Origin: Streptomyces cavernae
Lineage (GTDB): Bacteria; Actinomycetota; Actinomycetes; Streptomycetales; Streptomycetaceae
Direction: 5' to 3'
Length of the DNA stretch: 64,000 nt
Assembly: GCF_004023625.1 (NCBI RefSeq)
Contig: NZ_RPDJ01000007.1
Coordinates: 186,001 to 250,000 of the forward strand
Positions 27,428-35,566 of this stretch are shown piece after piece; within the stretch, counting starts at the first letter, position 1, and the number at the start of each line of letters is the position of its first letter. The position numbers and the translations under genes were made by a program. The notes below the pieces were generated by a model that was given only the letters and a program-made list of their open reading frames with translations, was not told the origin of the DNA and made no database searches.

Positions 27428-28375
27428 GTGACGGCCGTCGAATCCCGTCCACCGGGAGTGCTCGCATCGAGCAGCAGCCGGGGCCAGCGGCCGTTTGGGG
27501 CCCGTGTCAAAGCGTTCGTGGCGTTGACCAAGCCGCGGATCATCGAGCTTCTGCTGATCACCACGGTCCCGGTGATGTTCCTGGCCGAGCAGGGCGTACC
27601 GGACCTCTGGCTGGTGCTGGCCACGTGCATCGGCGGCTACCTCTCGGCGGGCGGCGCCAACGCGCTCAACATGTACATCGACCGGGACATCGACGCGCTC
27701 ATGGCGCGTACGTCACAGCGGCCGCTGGTGACGGGCATGGTCTCGCCGCGCGAGGGCCTGGTCTTCGGCCTCATCCTCGCGGTGGTCTCCACGATGTGGT
27801 TCGGTCTGCTCGTCAACTGGCTGTCCGCATGCCTGTCGCTCGGAGCGCTGCTCTTCTACGTCGTCGTCTACACGATGATCCTCAAGCGGCGTACGTCGCA
27901 GAACATCGTGTGGGGCGGCATCGCAGGCTGCATGCCGGTACTGATCGGCTGGTCCGCCGTCACCGACTCCATGTCGTGGGCCGCGGTCATCCTCTTCCTC
28001 GTCATCTTCTTCTGGACGCCGCCGCACTACTGGCCGCTGTCCATGAAGGTGAAGGAGGACTACGCGCGCGTGGGTGTGCCGATGCTTCCGGTCATCGCCT
28101 CCAACAAGGTGGTCGCCCGGCAGATCGTGATCTACAGCTGGGTGATGGTCGCCGTCTCGCTGCTGCTCACGCCGCTCGGGTACACCGGCTGGTTCTACAC
28201 GGCGGTCGCCCTCGTCACGGGCGGCTGGTGGCTCTGGGAGGCGCACGCGCTGCAAAACCGCGCCAAGGACGGCACGACGGGCGCCAAGCTCAAGGAGATG
28301 CGCCTGTTCCACTGGTCCATCACCTATGTGTCACTGCTGTTCGTGGCGGTGGCGGTGGACCCGTTCCTGCGCTGA
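27428..28375 (+). CDS. ctaB: Protoheme IX farnesyltransferase (heme O synthase)
   Basis: A 315-residue UbiA-type integral membrane prenyltransferase that adds farnesyl to heme B for aa3-type cytochrome oxidase. The prenyl-diphosphate-binding motif is NALNMYIDRDIDALMARTSQ, and the second motif region is YARVGVPMLPVIASNKVV. About nine hydrophobic helices are seen. Start GTG 28 bases 3' of a long open stretch was chosen because the protein conventionally begins TAVESRP and AGGGGTG lies just upstream. ctaA (heme A synthase), the next enzyme, lies 1.7 kb away on the opposite strand. Confidence 0.95.
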   Translation: MTAVESRPPGVLASSSSRGQRPFGARVKAFVALTKPRIIELLLITTVPVMFLAEQGVPDLWLVLATCIGGYLSAGGANALNMYIDRDIDALMARTSQRPLVTGMVSPREGLVFGLILAVVSTMWFGLLVNWLSACLSLGALLFYVVVYTMILKRRTSQNIVWGGIAGCMPVLIGWSAVTDSMSWAAVILFLVIFFWTPPHYWPLSMKVKEDYARVGVPMLPVIASNKVVARQIVIYSWVMVAVSLLLTPLGYTGWFYTAVALVTGGWWLWEAHALQNRAKDGTTGAKLKEMRLFHWSITYVSLLFVAVAVDPFLR

Positions 28376-28420
28376 CGTACGTCACAGGGGCCTGCTCTCG
28401 CCAGGCGATCTACCCGTCGG

Positions 28421-28426
28421 TAGCAT
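28421..28426 (+). promoter_or_regulatory. -10 box of a leaderless promoter
   Basis: TAGCAT ends 6 bases before the ATG at 28433, so the predicted transcript starts at the A of ATG. No ribosome-binding site is visible. Confidence 0.6.
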
Positions 28427-28432
28427 CCCGGT

Positions 28433-28780
28433 ATGGCAGAAACCCAGCAGGCAGACGGCGCCAGGCAGGCGGCCAGGGACGAGCGCCGGGCCGCCAGGCT
28501 CGCCCAGCAGATCGGTGCCTTCGCCAAGGCGCACGGCGGTGCCGAGGCGCAGGTCGCGTACATCGGACGACGCGGCGTCCGGATCGTGCTCGTCGGTGTG
28601 GACGGCGGCTGGGGCGACCTCGTGGCGCCCAGCCAGGCGATCGCCGATCAGGCCGTGCAGAAGGCCGGGATCACCGTTCACGAGTCCTTCGACGGTGACT
28701 TCGCCGCCAAGGTGAGGACCGGTCCGTACGAGTGGTCGCGGATGGCCGGGATCCAGCTCGGAGGACCCAGCAACACCTGA
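28433..28780 (+). CDS. Small conserved actinobacterial protein, unknown function
   Basis: A 115-residue soluble protein. An Ala/Arg-rich helical N-terminus (ARQAARDERRAARLAQQIGA) precedes a compact alpha/beta part (AQVAYIGRRGVRIVLVGVDG, GWGDLVAPSQAIADQAVQKA, VHESFDGDFAAKVRTGPYEW). No family is recognised. A -10-like TAGCAT placed exactly for a leaderless mRNA supports the ATG. It sits between ctaB and an amidohydrolase gene on the same strand. Confidence 0.8.
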   Translation: MAETQQADGARQAARDERRAARLAQQIGAFAKAHGGAEAQVAYIGRRGVRIVLVGVDGGWGDLVAPSQAIADQAVQKAGITVHESFDGDFAAKVRTGPYEWSRMAGIQLGGPSNT

Positions 28781-28836
28781 GGGCGGTCTCACCCGTTAGG
28801 ACCGTAGGGAGCGCGGTCCAGCGACGGGGAGTCCGG

Positions 28837-29952
28837 ATGATCGAAACGCCCGCCCTGGTGGATCAGTACTGCCACGGGGTGCTTCGTACGGAGCTGGGCC
28901 TCGGCACGTTCGAGGCCCACCTCGCGCGCACGGAGGGGCCGCCCGCGGCGGGCACCACCCTCTTCGACACGCAGACCGGCTTCGCGGTACGCCGCTGGTG
29001 TCCGCCCCTGCTCGGTCTGGAGCCACACTGTCCGCCGGCCCGTTATCTCGCCCGGCGGCGGGAGCTGGGCGCCCTGGAGGCGAGCCGGCTGCTGCTGCGC
29101 GGCAGCGGCATCACGACCTACCTCGTCGACACGGGGCTGCCCGGCGATCTCACCGGCCACCGTGAGATGGCCTCGGACGGGGACGCCGCGGCACACGAGA
29201 TCGTCCGGCTGGAGCAGCTCGCGGAGCAGGTCGCCGACACCTCGGGCACGGTCGAGTCGTTCCTCGCCAACCTCGCCGAGTCGCTGCACGGGGCCGCCGC
29301 GAACGCCGTCGCCTTCACCTCGGTGGCGGGCGTACGGCACGGGCTCGCGCTCGCGCCGGAGCCGCCCGGCCCCGGTGAGGTGCGGGGCGCGGCGGGCCGC
29401 TGGCTGGCCGGGCGCAGCGTGGGCGGCACCCTGAGCGACCCGGTCCTGCTGCGGCACCTGCTGTGGATGGCCGTGGCCTCCGGCCTGCCCCTCCAGCTCC
29501 ACGCCGGCCTCGGCGAACCGGGACTGCGCATCGACCGCACCGATCCCGTGCTGCTCACCGACTTCGCCCGGGCCACCGCCGGACTCGGCACCGATCTGGT
29601 CCTGCTGCACGGCTACCCGTACCACCGTCACGCGGCCCATCTCGCCGGGGTCTTCCCCCATGTCCACGCCGACCTGGGCGCGGCACTGGTCCGCACGGGC
29701 GCGCGGGCGGCGGCCGTCCTCGCGGAGATCCTGGAACTCGCGCCCTTCGGCAAGCTCCTCTTCTCCAGCGGCGCGCACGGTCTGCCGGAACTGCACGTCG
29801 TGGGCGCCCATCTGTTCCGCGAGGCACTCGCGCGCCTGCTCGGCAACTGGGTCGCCGAGGGGGCGTGGTCCCTCGGCGACGCACAACGCGTGGCGGGCAT
29901 GATCGCTGCGGAGAACGCGCGGCGGGTGTACGGGCTGGACGGGGAGGGGTGA
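28837..29952 (+). CDS. Amidohydrolase family protein (FluG-like)
   Basis: A 371-residue TIM-barrel amidohydrolase (Amidohydro_2 type). Metal-site candidates: DQYCHGVLRTELG near the N-terminus, PLQLHAGLGEPGLRIDRTDP, LLHGYPYHRHAAHL, FPHVHADLGAAL and LLFSSGAHGLPELHVVG, where an Asp normally found in the last motif is replaced (SSGAHG). The pattern resembles the amidohydrolase half of FluG/nodulin-type glutamine synthetase fusions. Substrate unknown. ATG 28837 with GGGGAG upstream. Confidence 0.82.
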   Translation: MIETPALVDQYCHGVLRTELGLGTFEAHLARTEGPPAAGTTLFDTQTGFAVRRWCPPLLGLEPHCPPARYLARRRELGALEASRLLLRGSGITTYLVDTGLPGDLTGHREMASDGDAAAHEIVRLEQLAEQVADTSGTVESFLANLAESLHGAAANAVAFTSVAGVRHGLALAPEPPGPGEVRGAAGRWLAGRSVGGTLSDPVLLRHLLWMAVASGLPLQLHAGLGEPGLRIDRTDPVLLTDFARATAGLGTDLVLLHGYPYHRHAAHLAGVFPHVHADLGAALVRTGARAAAVLAEILELAPFGKLLFSSGAHGLPELHVVGAHLFREALARLLGNWVAEGAWSLGDAQRVAGMIAAENARRVYGLDGEG

Positions 29953-29964
29953 CCCGGCCCGGGG

Positions 29965-30062
29965 AGGTCACGCGCGAGTGGCGGGGCACCTCGCCTGGCG
30001 TGGCGGGTCTGTCAACGCGCGCGTGGCGGGTCGGTTCGCTCAACGCGCGAGTAGCGGGTCGG
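29965..30062. repeat. Short direct repeats upstream of the ctaA stop
   Basis: Three copies of GCGCGAGTGGCGGGTCGGT-like sequence spaced about 30-40 bp between two convergent genes. No clear terminator stem was seen. Confidence 0.5.
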
Positions 30063-31079
30063 TCAGCTCAAGGCGTGCGTGGCCGCCGCGGACTCCGTCG
30101 CCGGACGCGGCACTTCCGTGGTGTCGTACGGGCGTTCGCGCAGCGCGAGCTGGACGCGCAGCAACGCGATCCACATCAGGGCCGAGCCCAGCATGTGCAG
30201 GCCGACCAGGATCTCCGGCAGCTCGGTGAAGTACTGGACGTAGCCGATGGCACCCTGGGCGAGCAGGATCAGGAACAGGTCGCGGGTGCGCCGCAGCGGC
30301 TCCGGTGGCGCGTCGACTGCCTTCAGGACGAACCACAGGGCGAAGGTCAGCGTCACCACGATCCAGGCCAGCACGGCGTGCAGCTTGCTGACGGTCTCCC
30401 AGTCCACCGGCATGCGCTCGACCTCGCTTGAGCTTCCCGCGTGCGGGCCCGCGCCGGTGACCACCGTGCCCACCGCTATCAGCAGCACGGACGCGGCGAT
30501 CAGGAACCACACCAGCTGCCGCACCGCCGTGCCGACCAGCGGACGCGGTGCCCCGTCCCCCTCACGGGTGCGCTGCCACATCAGCACGGCGACCGTGATC
30601 AGGGCCGACGTCAGCATGAAGTGGGCGGCGACCGTGTACGGGTTGAGACCGACCAGGACCACGATCCCGCCGAGCACCGCGTTGCCCATGACGATCCAGA
30701 ACTGCGCCCAGCCCAGCCGGGTGAGGCCCCGCGGCCAGGGCTTCACGGAGCGGGCGGCGATGATCGCCCAGCCGACCGCGGCGCAGAGCACGTACGTCAG
30801 CATGCGGTTGCCGAACTCGATGACGCCGTGCAGGCCCATCTCACGGGTGGCGGTGAGCGAGTCCTCGGTGCACTTGGGCCAGGTCGGGCAGCCGAGTCCG
30901 GACCCGGTGAGCCGGACGGCACCGCCGGTGCCCACGATGACCACCGCCATGACGAGGGCGGCGAGGGCCGCCCGCCGAACGGTCCGCGGCGTCGGCGTCC
31001 AGCGGTCGGCGATGAAGGCGAGGGGGTTGCGTGCGGCGCGTGCCGCGTCCGCGGGGGTCAGCTCTGGCACGCCCACCAT
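30063..31079 (-). CDS. ctaA: Heme A synthase (COX15/CtaA family)
   Basis: A 338-residue membrane protein that oxidises heme O to heme A. Eight helices. The heme-ligand His lie in MGLHGVIEFGNRML, VAAHFMLTSALITV, SKLHAVLAWIVV and VGLHMLGSALMW. The extracytoplasmic Cys pair CPTWPKC is typical of Gram-positive CtaA. ATG 31079 (MVGVPELTP) is preferred. A GTG at 31100 in frame is possible since neither has a strong ribosome-binding site. Probably transcribed independently of the ABC genes 66 bases upstream. Confidence 0.93.
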   Translation of the reverse strand: MVGVPELTPADAARAARNPLAFIADRWTPTPRTVRRAALAALVMAVVIVGTGGAVRLTGSGLGCPTWPKCTEDSLTATREMGLHGVIEFGNRMLTYVLCAAVGWAIIAARSVKPWPRGLTRLGWAQFWIVMGNAVLGGIVVLVGLNPYTVAAHFMLTSALITVAVLMWQRTREGDGAPRPLVGTAVRQLVWFLIAASVLLIAVGTVVTGAGPHAGSSSEVERMPVDWETVSKLHAVLAWIVVTLTFALWFVLKAVDAPPEPLRRTRDLFLILLAQGAIGYVQYFTELPEILVGLHMLGSALMWIALLRVQLALRERPYDTTEVPRPATESAAATHALS

Positions 31080-31145
31080 CGTAGGCCGCCGCTTGTGCAC
31101 GGCTTCACGAGGCCCCCGCCCACCCCCGTCGTCCCTGGTCCGCCG

Positions 31146-31919
31146 CTACTCCCAGCGGAAGAGCTTCGCCGCGGCCGAGAGCCCCGCGACCGCCCACACG
31201 GCCAGGATCCCGAGCTCCCGCCAGGGCACTCCCGCCCCGTGCTGCAGCACGTCCCTGAGCCCGTCCGAGAGGGCCGCGATCGGCAGCAGGCCGAGCACTG
31301 CTCGGGCGGCGTCCGGGAACTTGTCCAACGGGACGATCACCCCGCCGCCGACCAGCAGCAGGATGAAGACCAGGTTCGCGGCGGCCAACGTCGCCTCCGC
31401 CTTCAGCGTGCCGGCCATCAGCAGTCCGAGTCCGGAGAAGGCCGCCGTGCCGAGGACCAGCAGCAGGAGGACGGAGAAGGGGTTTCCGTGCGGGGACCAG
31501 CCCAGCGCGAACGCGATCACCGTCAGTAGCACGATCTGGAGGACCTCGGTGACCAGCACGGACGCCGTCTTCGCGGCCATCAGGCCCCAGCGGGGGAGCG
31601 GTGAGGACGCGAGCCGCTTGAGGACCCCGTAGCGCCGCTCGAAGCCGGTCGCGATGGCCTGCCCGGTGAACGCGGTCGACAACACGGCGAGCGCCAGGAT
31701 GCCGGGCGCCAGGAAGTCGACGGCCTCGCCCTCGCCGGTGTCGACGATGTCCACCGCGCTGAACAGGACCAGCAGCAGGGTGGGGATGACCACCGTCAGC
31801 AACAGCTGCTCGCCGTTGCGCAGCAGCATCCTGGTCTCCAGGGCCGCCTGCGCCGCGATCATGCGGGGCAGCGGGGCCGCCCCCGGCTTCGGCGCGTACG
31901 TACCACTACCGGCGCTCAT
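31146..31919 (-). CDS. ABC-2 type exporter permease
   Basis: A 257-residue six-helix ABC-2 permease of the drug/polymer exporter type (DrrB-like). Helices include LLLTVVIPTLLLVLFSAVDI, FLAPGILALAVLSTAFTGQA and FSVLLLLVLGTAAFSGLGL. The family signature region ERRYGVLKRLASSPLPRWGL lies between helices 2 and 3. ATG 31919 overlaps the stop of the micro-ORF before it (ATGA) and uses AAGGAG of the duplicated ATPase 3' end as ribosome-binding site. Partner of the ATPase at 32100-33032. Confidence 0.92.
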   Translation of the reverse strand: MSAGSGTYAPKPGAAPLPRMIAAQAALETRMLLRNGEQLLLTVVIPTLLLVLFSAVDIVDTGEGEAVDFLAPGILALAVLSTAFTGQAIATGFERRYGVLKRLASSPLPRWGLMAAKTASVLVTEVLQIVLLTVIAFALGWSPHGNPFSVLLLLVLGTAAFSGLGLLMAGTLKAEATLAAANLVFILLLVGGGVIVPLDKFPDAARAVLGLLPIAALSDGLRDVLQHGAGVPWRELGILAVWAVAGLSAAAKLFRWE

Positions 31920-32011
31920 CCGTGCAACTCCTTGCCGGTCGGCTCCAGGCTGTGTTTTCCCGGGGGGCGACCCCCGGACCCCCGGCAGAACGCCGTGCGG
32001 GCCGCGGTCAT
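31916..32011 (-). CDS. Coupled micro-ORF 2 (31 codons) from tandem duplication of ATPase gene end
   Basis: A 31-codon frame beginning MTAARTAFCRG and ending SLEPTGKELHG. It starts in the ATGA stop overlap of micro-ORF 1 and ends in the ATGA of the permease gene. The last 11 codons are a diverged copy of the ATPase C-terminus (LELTGKELRS). Its AAGGAG now serves the permease. It may be translated only as a ribosome bridge; a function for the peptide is not implied. Confidence 0.6.
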   Translation of the reverse strand: MTAARTAFCRGSGGRPPGKHSLEPTGKELHG

Positions 32012-32115
32012 GAGCGCAACTCCTTGCCGGTCAGCTCCAGGCTGTGTTTTCCCGGGGGGCGACCCCCGGACCCCCGGCAGAACGCCGTGCGGGCCGCGGT
32101 CATGAGCGCAACTCC
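31920..32115. repeat. 92-bp tandem duplication between ABC ATPase and permease genes
   Basis: CTTGCCGGTC recurs at 31931, 32023 and 32115, exactly 92 bp apart, with near-identical sequence between. The unit carries the last 11 codons of the ATPase gene, its ribosome-binding site and ATGA, and a GC-rich element (CCGGGGGGCGACCCCCGG). Confidence 0.92.
32008..32103 (-). CDS. Coupled micro-ORF 1 (31 codons) from tandem duplication of ATPase gene end
   Basis: Starts at the ATG inside the ATPase stop (CTCATGA) with AAGGAG 8 nt upstream. It reads MTAARTAFCRG..., then GC-rich palindromic sequence (GSGGRPPGKH), then an exact copy of the ATPase end SLELTGKELRS, with its own ATGA overlap to the next frame. 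The period of 92 bp equals 96 coding bases minus the 4-base overlap, so the duplication preserved coupling. Confidence 0.6.
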   Translation of the reverse strand: MTAARTAFCRGSGGRPPGKHSLELTGKELRS

Positions 32116-33032
32116 TTGCCGGTCAGCTCCAGGAACACGTCTTCGAGGGTGTGGCGTTCGACCGATATCTTCTCGGGCATCACCCCGTGCTGGGCGCACC
32201 AGGTGGTGACCGTGGCCAGCAGCTGGGGATCGACCTTGCCGGTCACCCGGTACGAGCCCGGGGCCATCTCCGCCGCCGTGCAGTCCGCCGGGAGCGCCTT
32301 GAGCAGGGAGCCGCAGTCGAGGCCGGGGCGGCCGGAGAAGCGCAGGGTGTTCTCCGCGCCGCCGCGGCACAGCTCCTCCGGGGAGCCCTGGACGATCACC
32401 CGGCCCGCGTCGATGATCGCCACGTCGTCCGCGAGTGTCTCCGCCTCGTCCATGTGGTGGGTGGTCAGGATCACCGAGACGCCGTCGGACCGCAGGTCGC
32501 GTACCAGGTCCCAGGTCGCGTGGCGGGCCTGGGGGTCCAGGCCGGCGGTCGGCTCGTCGAGGAAGACCAGCTCGGGGCGTCCGACGATGGCCATCGCGAG
32601 CGCCAGGCGCTGCTGCTGGCCACCGGAGAGCCGCCGGTAGGTGGTGCGGCCGCAGGAGCCGAGGCCGAGGCGCTCGATGAGCGCGTCCACGTCCAGGGGA
32701 TGGGCGTGCAGCCTGGCGACGTGGCGGAGCATCTCGTCGGCGCGGGCGCCCGAGTAGACCCCGCCGGACTGGAGCATCACGCCGATCCGGGGACGCAGTG
32801 CGGGGCCCTCGCGGAACGGGTCGAGGCCGAGGACGCGGACGGTGCCGGAGTCCGGCCTGCGGTAGCCCTCGCAGATCTCCACGGTCGTCGTCTTGCCCGC
32901 GCCGTTCGGCCCGAGTACGGCGGTGACACCCGCCTGGGCCACCAGGCGGAGGCCGTCCACCGCGGTCTTCGAGGTCTTCTTCCCGTATCGCTTGACCAGA
33001 CCTTCTACCTGGACCACGGGCTCACTTCGCAT
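32100..33032 (-). CDS. ABC exporter ATP-binding protein
   Basis: A 310-residue ATPase of the DrrA/CcmA exporter type. Walker A GPNGAGKTTTVEI, Q-loop VMLQSGGVYSGA, signature RLSGGQQQRLALAMAI, Walker B LVFLDEPTAGLDPQ, H-loop LTTHHMDEAETLAD. The C-terminal ~90 residues are the exporter-specific domain ending LELTGKELRS. ATG 33032 (MRSEPVVQVEGLVKRYG). A TAGACT box 8 bases upstream may give a near-leaderless transcript. It heads an operon with two micro-ORFs and the permease. Divergent from sufR. Confidence 0.92.
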   Translation of the reverse strand: MRSEPVVQVEGLVKRYGKKTSKTAVDGLRLVAQAGVTAVLGPNGAGKTTTVEICEGYRRPDSGTVRVLGLDPFREGPALRPRIGVMLQSGGVYSGARADEMLRHVARLHAHPLDVDALIERLGLGSCGRTTYRRLSGGQQQRLALAMAIVGRPELVFLDEPTAGLDPQARHATWDLVRDLRSDGVSVILTTHHMDEAETLADDVAIIDAGRVIVQGSPEELCRGGAENTLRFSGRPGLDCGSLLKALPADCTAAEMAPGSYRVTGKVDPQLLATVTTWCAQHGVMPEKISVERHTLEDVFLELTGKELRS

Positions 33033-33162
33033 GGGCGCCAAGTCTAGGGACGTGGGCGGGCGTGCTGGGGGGCGGGTCGGGGGCGCCAGGGTGCGGGGTT
33101 GTTCCCCCCACGCCGCGCCAGGCCCGACGTCTGATCGATCAAAGATCATCTCTGCAGGTCAG

Positions 33163-33178
33163 CTTAGGTATGCCTAAG
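33163..33178. promoter_or_regulatory. Palindrome upstream of the suf operon, candidate SufR operator
   Basis: CTTAGG TATG CCTAAG: two exact 6-bp arms around 4 bases, 71 bases before the sufR start codon. The half sites also resemble part of the DmdR/IdeR iron box (TTAGGTTAGG...), so iron repression is an alternative. Autoregulation by SufR is expected from other bacteria. Confidence 0.65.
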
Positions 33179-33248
33179 TGATGCACGGCACCATCGGGCG
33201 TCCGGGCGCGGCTTGCCGCTGTCTGAGGAATTACGCAACAATGGCGTT

Positions 33249-34058
33249 GTGAAAAACGTCGGCGAGGCTCAGGAGGCTCCCACGGGAGCCCCGCAGGAGG
33301 AACTCGCGACCGGTGAGCGCTCGACGCGCAACCGGGTCGCGCGGTCCATCCTGGATCACGGCCCGTCGACCGTCACCGAACTCGCCGGCCGGCTCGGACT
33401 CACCCCGGCGGCCGTACGGCGTCACCTCGACGCACTCGTCGCGGACGACGTCGTGGCACCTCGTGAGCAGCGCGTCTACGGCGCGCGTACGCGCGGGCGG
33501 CCCGCCAAGGTGTTCGCCCTCACCGACTGCGGGCGAGACGCGTTCGACCAGTCCTACGACAAGCTCGCCGTGGACGCGATGCGCTGGATCCAGGAGCAGT
33601 TCGGCGGCGACGAGGCAGTCGTCGCCTTCGCGCGCGCCAGGATCGCCGCCCAGACGGTGGCGTACCGCGCGGCCGTCGAGGCCGCCGCCCCGGAGGAGCG
33701 CACCGAAGCCCTGGCCAAGGCGCTCAGTGCGGACGGGTACGCTGCTACGGCGCGCAGCGCGCCCCTCCCGCACAAGGGCGAGCAGCTGTGCCAGCACCAC
33801 TGCCCGGTCGCCCACGTCGCCGAGCAGTTCCCGCAGCTGTGCGAGGCGGAGACGGAATTTTTCGCCCAACTGCTCGGTACACATGTGCAGCGGCTGGCGA
33901 CGATCGCCCACGGCGACGGCGTCTGCACGACGTTCATCCCCAAGGTCGAGCACACGGCCGACCACAAGGCCGGGAAGACGCCCACAGCCGCGAGCCCGAA
34001 GATTTCCAGGACCACCCACAACACTTCTGCAAGCACGGCCGGGAGGAACCCCGCATGA
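33249..34058 (+). CDS. sufR: SufR-type iron-sulfur-sensing transcriptional regulator
   Basis: A 269-residue DeoR/ArsR-like winged-helix repressor at the head of the suf operon. HTH: GPSTVTELAGRLGLTPAAVR followed by RHLDALVADDVV. The C-terminal half has Cys at about 181, 185, 198 and 226 (LCQHHCPVAH, QLCEAE, GDGVCTTF), suited to binding an Fe-S cluster. A low-complexity Thr/Ser/Lys tail follows. GTG at 33249 (MKNVGEAQEAPTG) is chosen. Its stop overlaps sufB (ATGA). Expected role: represses suf when cluster supply is sufficient. Confidence 0.9.
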   Translation: MKNVGEAQEAPTGAPQEELATGERSTRNRVARSILDHGPSTVTELAGRLGLTPAAVRRHLDALVADDVVAPREQRVYGARTRGRPAKVFALTDCGRDAFDQSYDKLAVDAMRWIQEQFGGDEAVVAFARARIAAQTVAYRAAVEAAAPEERTEALAKALSADGYAATARSAPLPHKGEQLCQHHCPVAHVAEQFPQLCEAETEFFAQLLGTHVQRLATIAHGDGVCTTFIPKVEHTADHKAGKTPTAASPKISRTTHNTSASTAGRNPA

Positions 34059-35476
34059 CTCTCCCCACGGAGACTGCCCACCCTGAACTCGAGGGTCTGG
34101 GCAAGTACGAATACGGCTGGGCCGACTCCGACACCGCCGGCGCTTCAGCCAGGCGCGGCCTGAACGAAGAGGTCGTCCGCGACATCTCCGGCAAGAAGTC
34201 GGAGCCGGAGTGGATGACCAAGCTGCGCCTGAAGGGCCTGAGGCTCTTCGAGAAGAAGCCCATGCCGAACTGGGGCTCGGACCTGTCGGGCATCGACTTC
34301 GACAACATCAAGTACTTCGTGCGCTCCACGGAGAAGCAGGCGGAGTCCTGGGAGGACCTGCCCGAGGACATCAAGAACACCTACGACAAGCTGGGCATCC
34401 CGGAGGCGGAGAAGCAGCGCCTCGTCGCCGGTGTCGCCGCCCAGTACGAGTCGGAGGTCGTCTACCACCAGATCCGCGAGGACCTGGAGGAGCAGGGCGT
34501 CATCTTCCTCGACACCGACACCGCGCTGAAGGAGCACCCGGAGCTCTTCAAGGAGTATTTCGGAACCGTCATCCCCGCGGGTGACAACAAGTTCGCGGCC
34601 CTGAACACCGCAGTGTGGTCCGGCGGCTCGTTCATCTACGTGCCGAAGGGCGTGCACGTCGAGATCCCGCTGCAGGCCTACTTCCGCATCAACACGGAGA
34701 ACATGGGCCAGTTCGAGCGGACCCTGATCATCGTCGACGAGGGCGCCTACGTGCACTACGTCGAGGGCTGCACCGCCCCGATCTACAAGTCGGACTCACT
34801 GCACTCCGCGGTCGTCGAGATCATCGTCAAGAAGAACGCCCGCTGCCGCTACACGACCATCCAGAACTGGTCGAACAACGTCTACAACCTGGTCACCAAG
34901 CGCGCCGTCGCCTACGAGGGCGCGACCATGGAGTGGGTCGACGGCAACATCGGCTCCAAGGTGACGATGAAGTACCCCGCCGTCTACCTGATGGGCGAGC
35001 ACGCCAAGGGCGAGACCCTGTCCATCGCCTTCGCGGGCGAGGGTCAGCACCAGGACGCCGGCGCAAAGATGGTCCACATGGCGCCGAACACGTCGTCCAA
35101 CATCGTCTCCAAGTCGGTGGCGCGCGGCGGTGGCCGTACCTCCTACCGCGGTCTGATCGAGATCGGTGAGGGTGCCCCGGGCGCCAAGTCGAACGTGCTG
35201 TGCGACGCACTGCTCGTCGACACGATCTCGCGGTCCGACACCTACCCGTACGTCGACGTCCGCGAGGACGACGTGTCCATGGGGCACGAGGCGACCGTCT
35301 CCAAGGTCTCCGAGGACCAGCTCTTCTACCTGATGAGCCGCGGCCTCTCCGAGGACGAGGCGATGGCGATGATCGTGCGTGGCTTCGTCGAGCCGATCGC
35401 CAAGGAGCTGCCGATGGAGTACGCGCTGGAGCTCAACCGGCTGATCGAGCTGCAGATGGAGGGCGCGGTCGGCTGA
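34055..35476 (+). CDS. sufB: Fe-S cluster assembly scaffold protein SufB
   Basis: A 473-residue SufB, scaffold of the SufBC2D complex on which clusters are built. Family segments: FVRSTEKQAESWEDLPEDIK, LNTAVWSGGSFIYVPKGVHV, EGCTAPIYKSDSLHSAVVEI and SDTYPYVDVREDDVSMGHEA. It contains the conserved C-terminal Cys region (GAKSNVLCDALLVD). Start ATG 34055 with GGGAGGAA upstream, overlapping the sufR stop. Followed by sufD after 90 bases. Confidence 0.97.
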   Translation: MTLPTETAHPELEGLGKYEYGWADSDTAGASARRGLNEEVVRDISGKKSEPEWMTKLRLKGLRLFEKKPMPNWGSDLSGIDFDNIKYFVRSTEKQAESWEDLPEDIKNTYDKLGIPEAEKQRLVAGVAAQYESEVVYHQIREDLEEQGVIFLDTDTALKEHPELFKEYFGTVIPAGDNKFAALNTAVWSGGSFIYVPKGVHVEIPLQAYFRINTENMGQFERTLIIVDEGAYVHYVEGCTAPIYKSDSLHSAVVEIIVKKNARCRYTTIQNWSNNVYNLVTKRAVAYEGATMEWVDGNIGSKVTMKYPAVYLMGEHAKGETLSIAFAGEGQHQDAGAKMVHMAPNTSSNIVSKSVARGGGRTSYRGLIEIGEGAPGAKSNVLCDALLVDTISRSDTYPYVDVREDDVSMGHEATVSKVSEDQLFYLMSRGLSEDEAMAMIVRGFVEPIAKELPMEYALELNRLIELQMEGAVG

Positions 35477-35566
35477 CCGCCGCCCTGCCCCGCAGCTGGT
35501 GGCCCGCCCGATCCAGGGCGGGCCGAAGATCGCAACCGAACTGAGGAAGAGAGCAGACCGACAGCC

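Noticed and set aside
32008..32370. A 120-codon minus-strand frame overlapping the ATPase end
   Set aside because: Its first three-quarters is an out-of-frame shadow of the ATPase gene. Only the last 31 codons (micro-ORF 1) have their own start and ribosome-binding site.
33163..33178. Complete IdeR/DmdR iron box
   Set aside because: Only the outer TTAGG/CCTAA halves fit and the spacing is 4-5 bases shorter than the 19-bp box, so it is treated as a SufR candidate with iron control as alternative.
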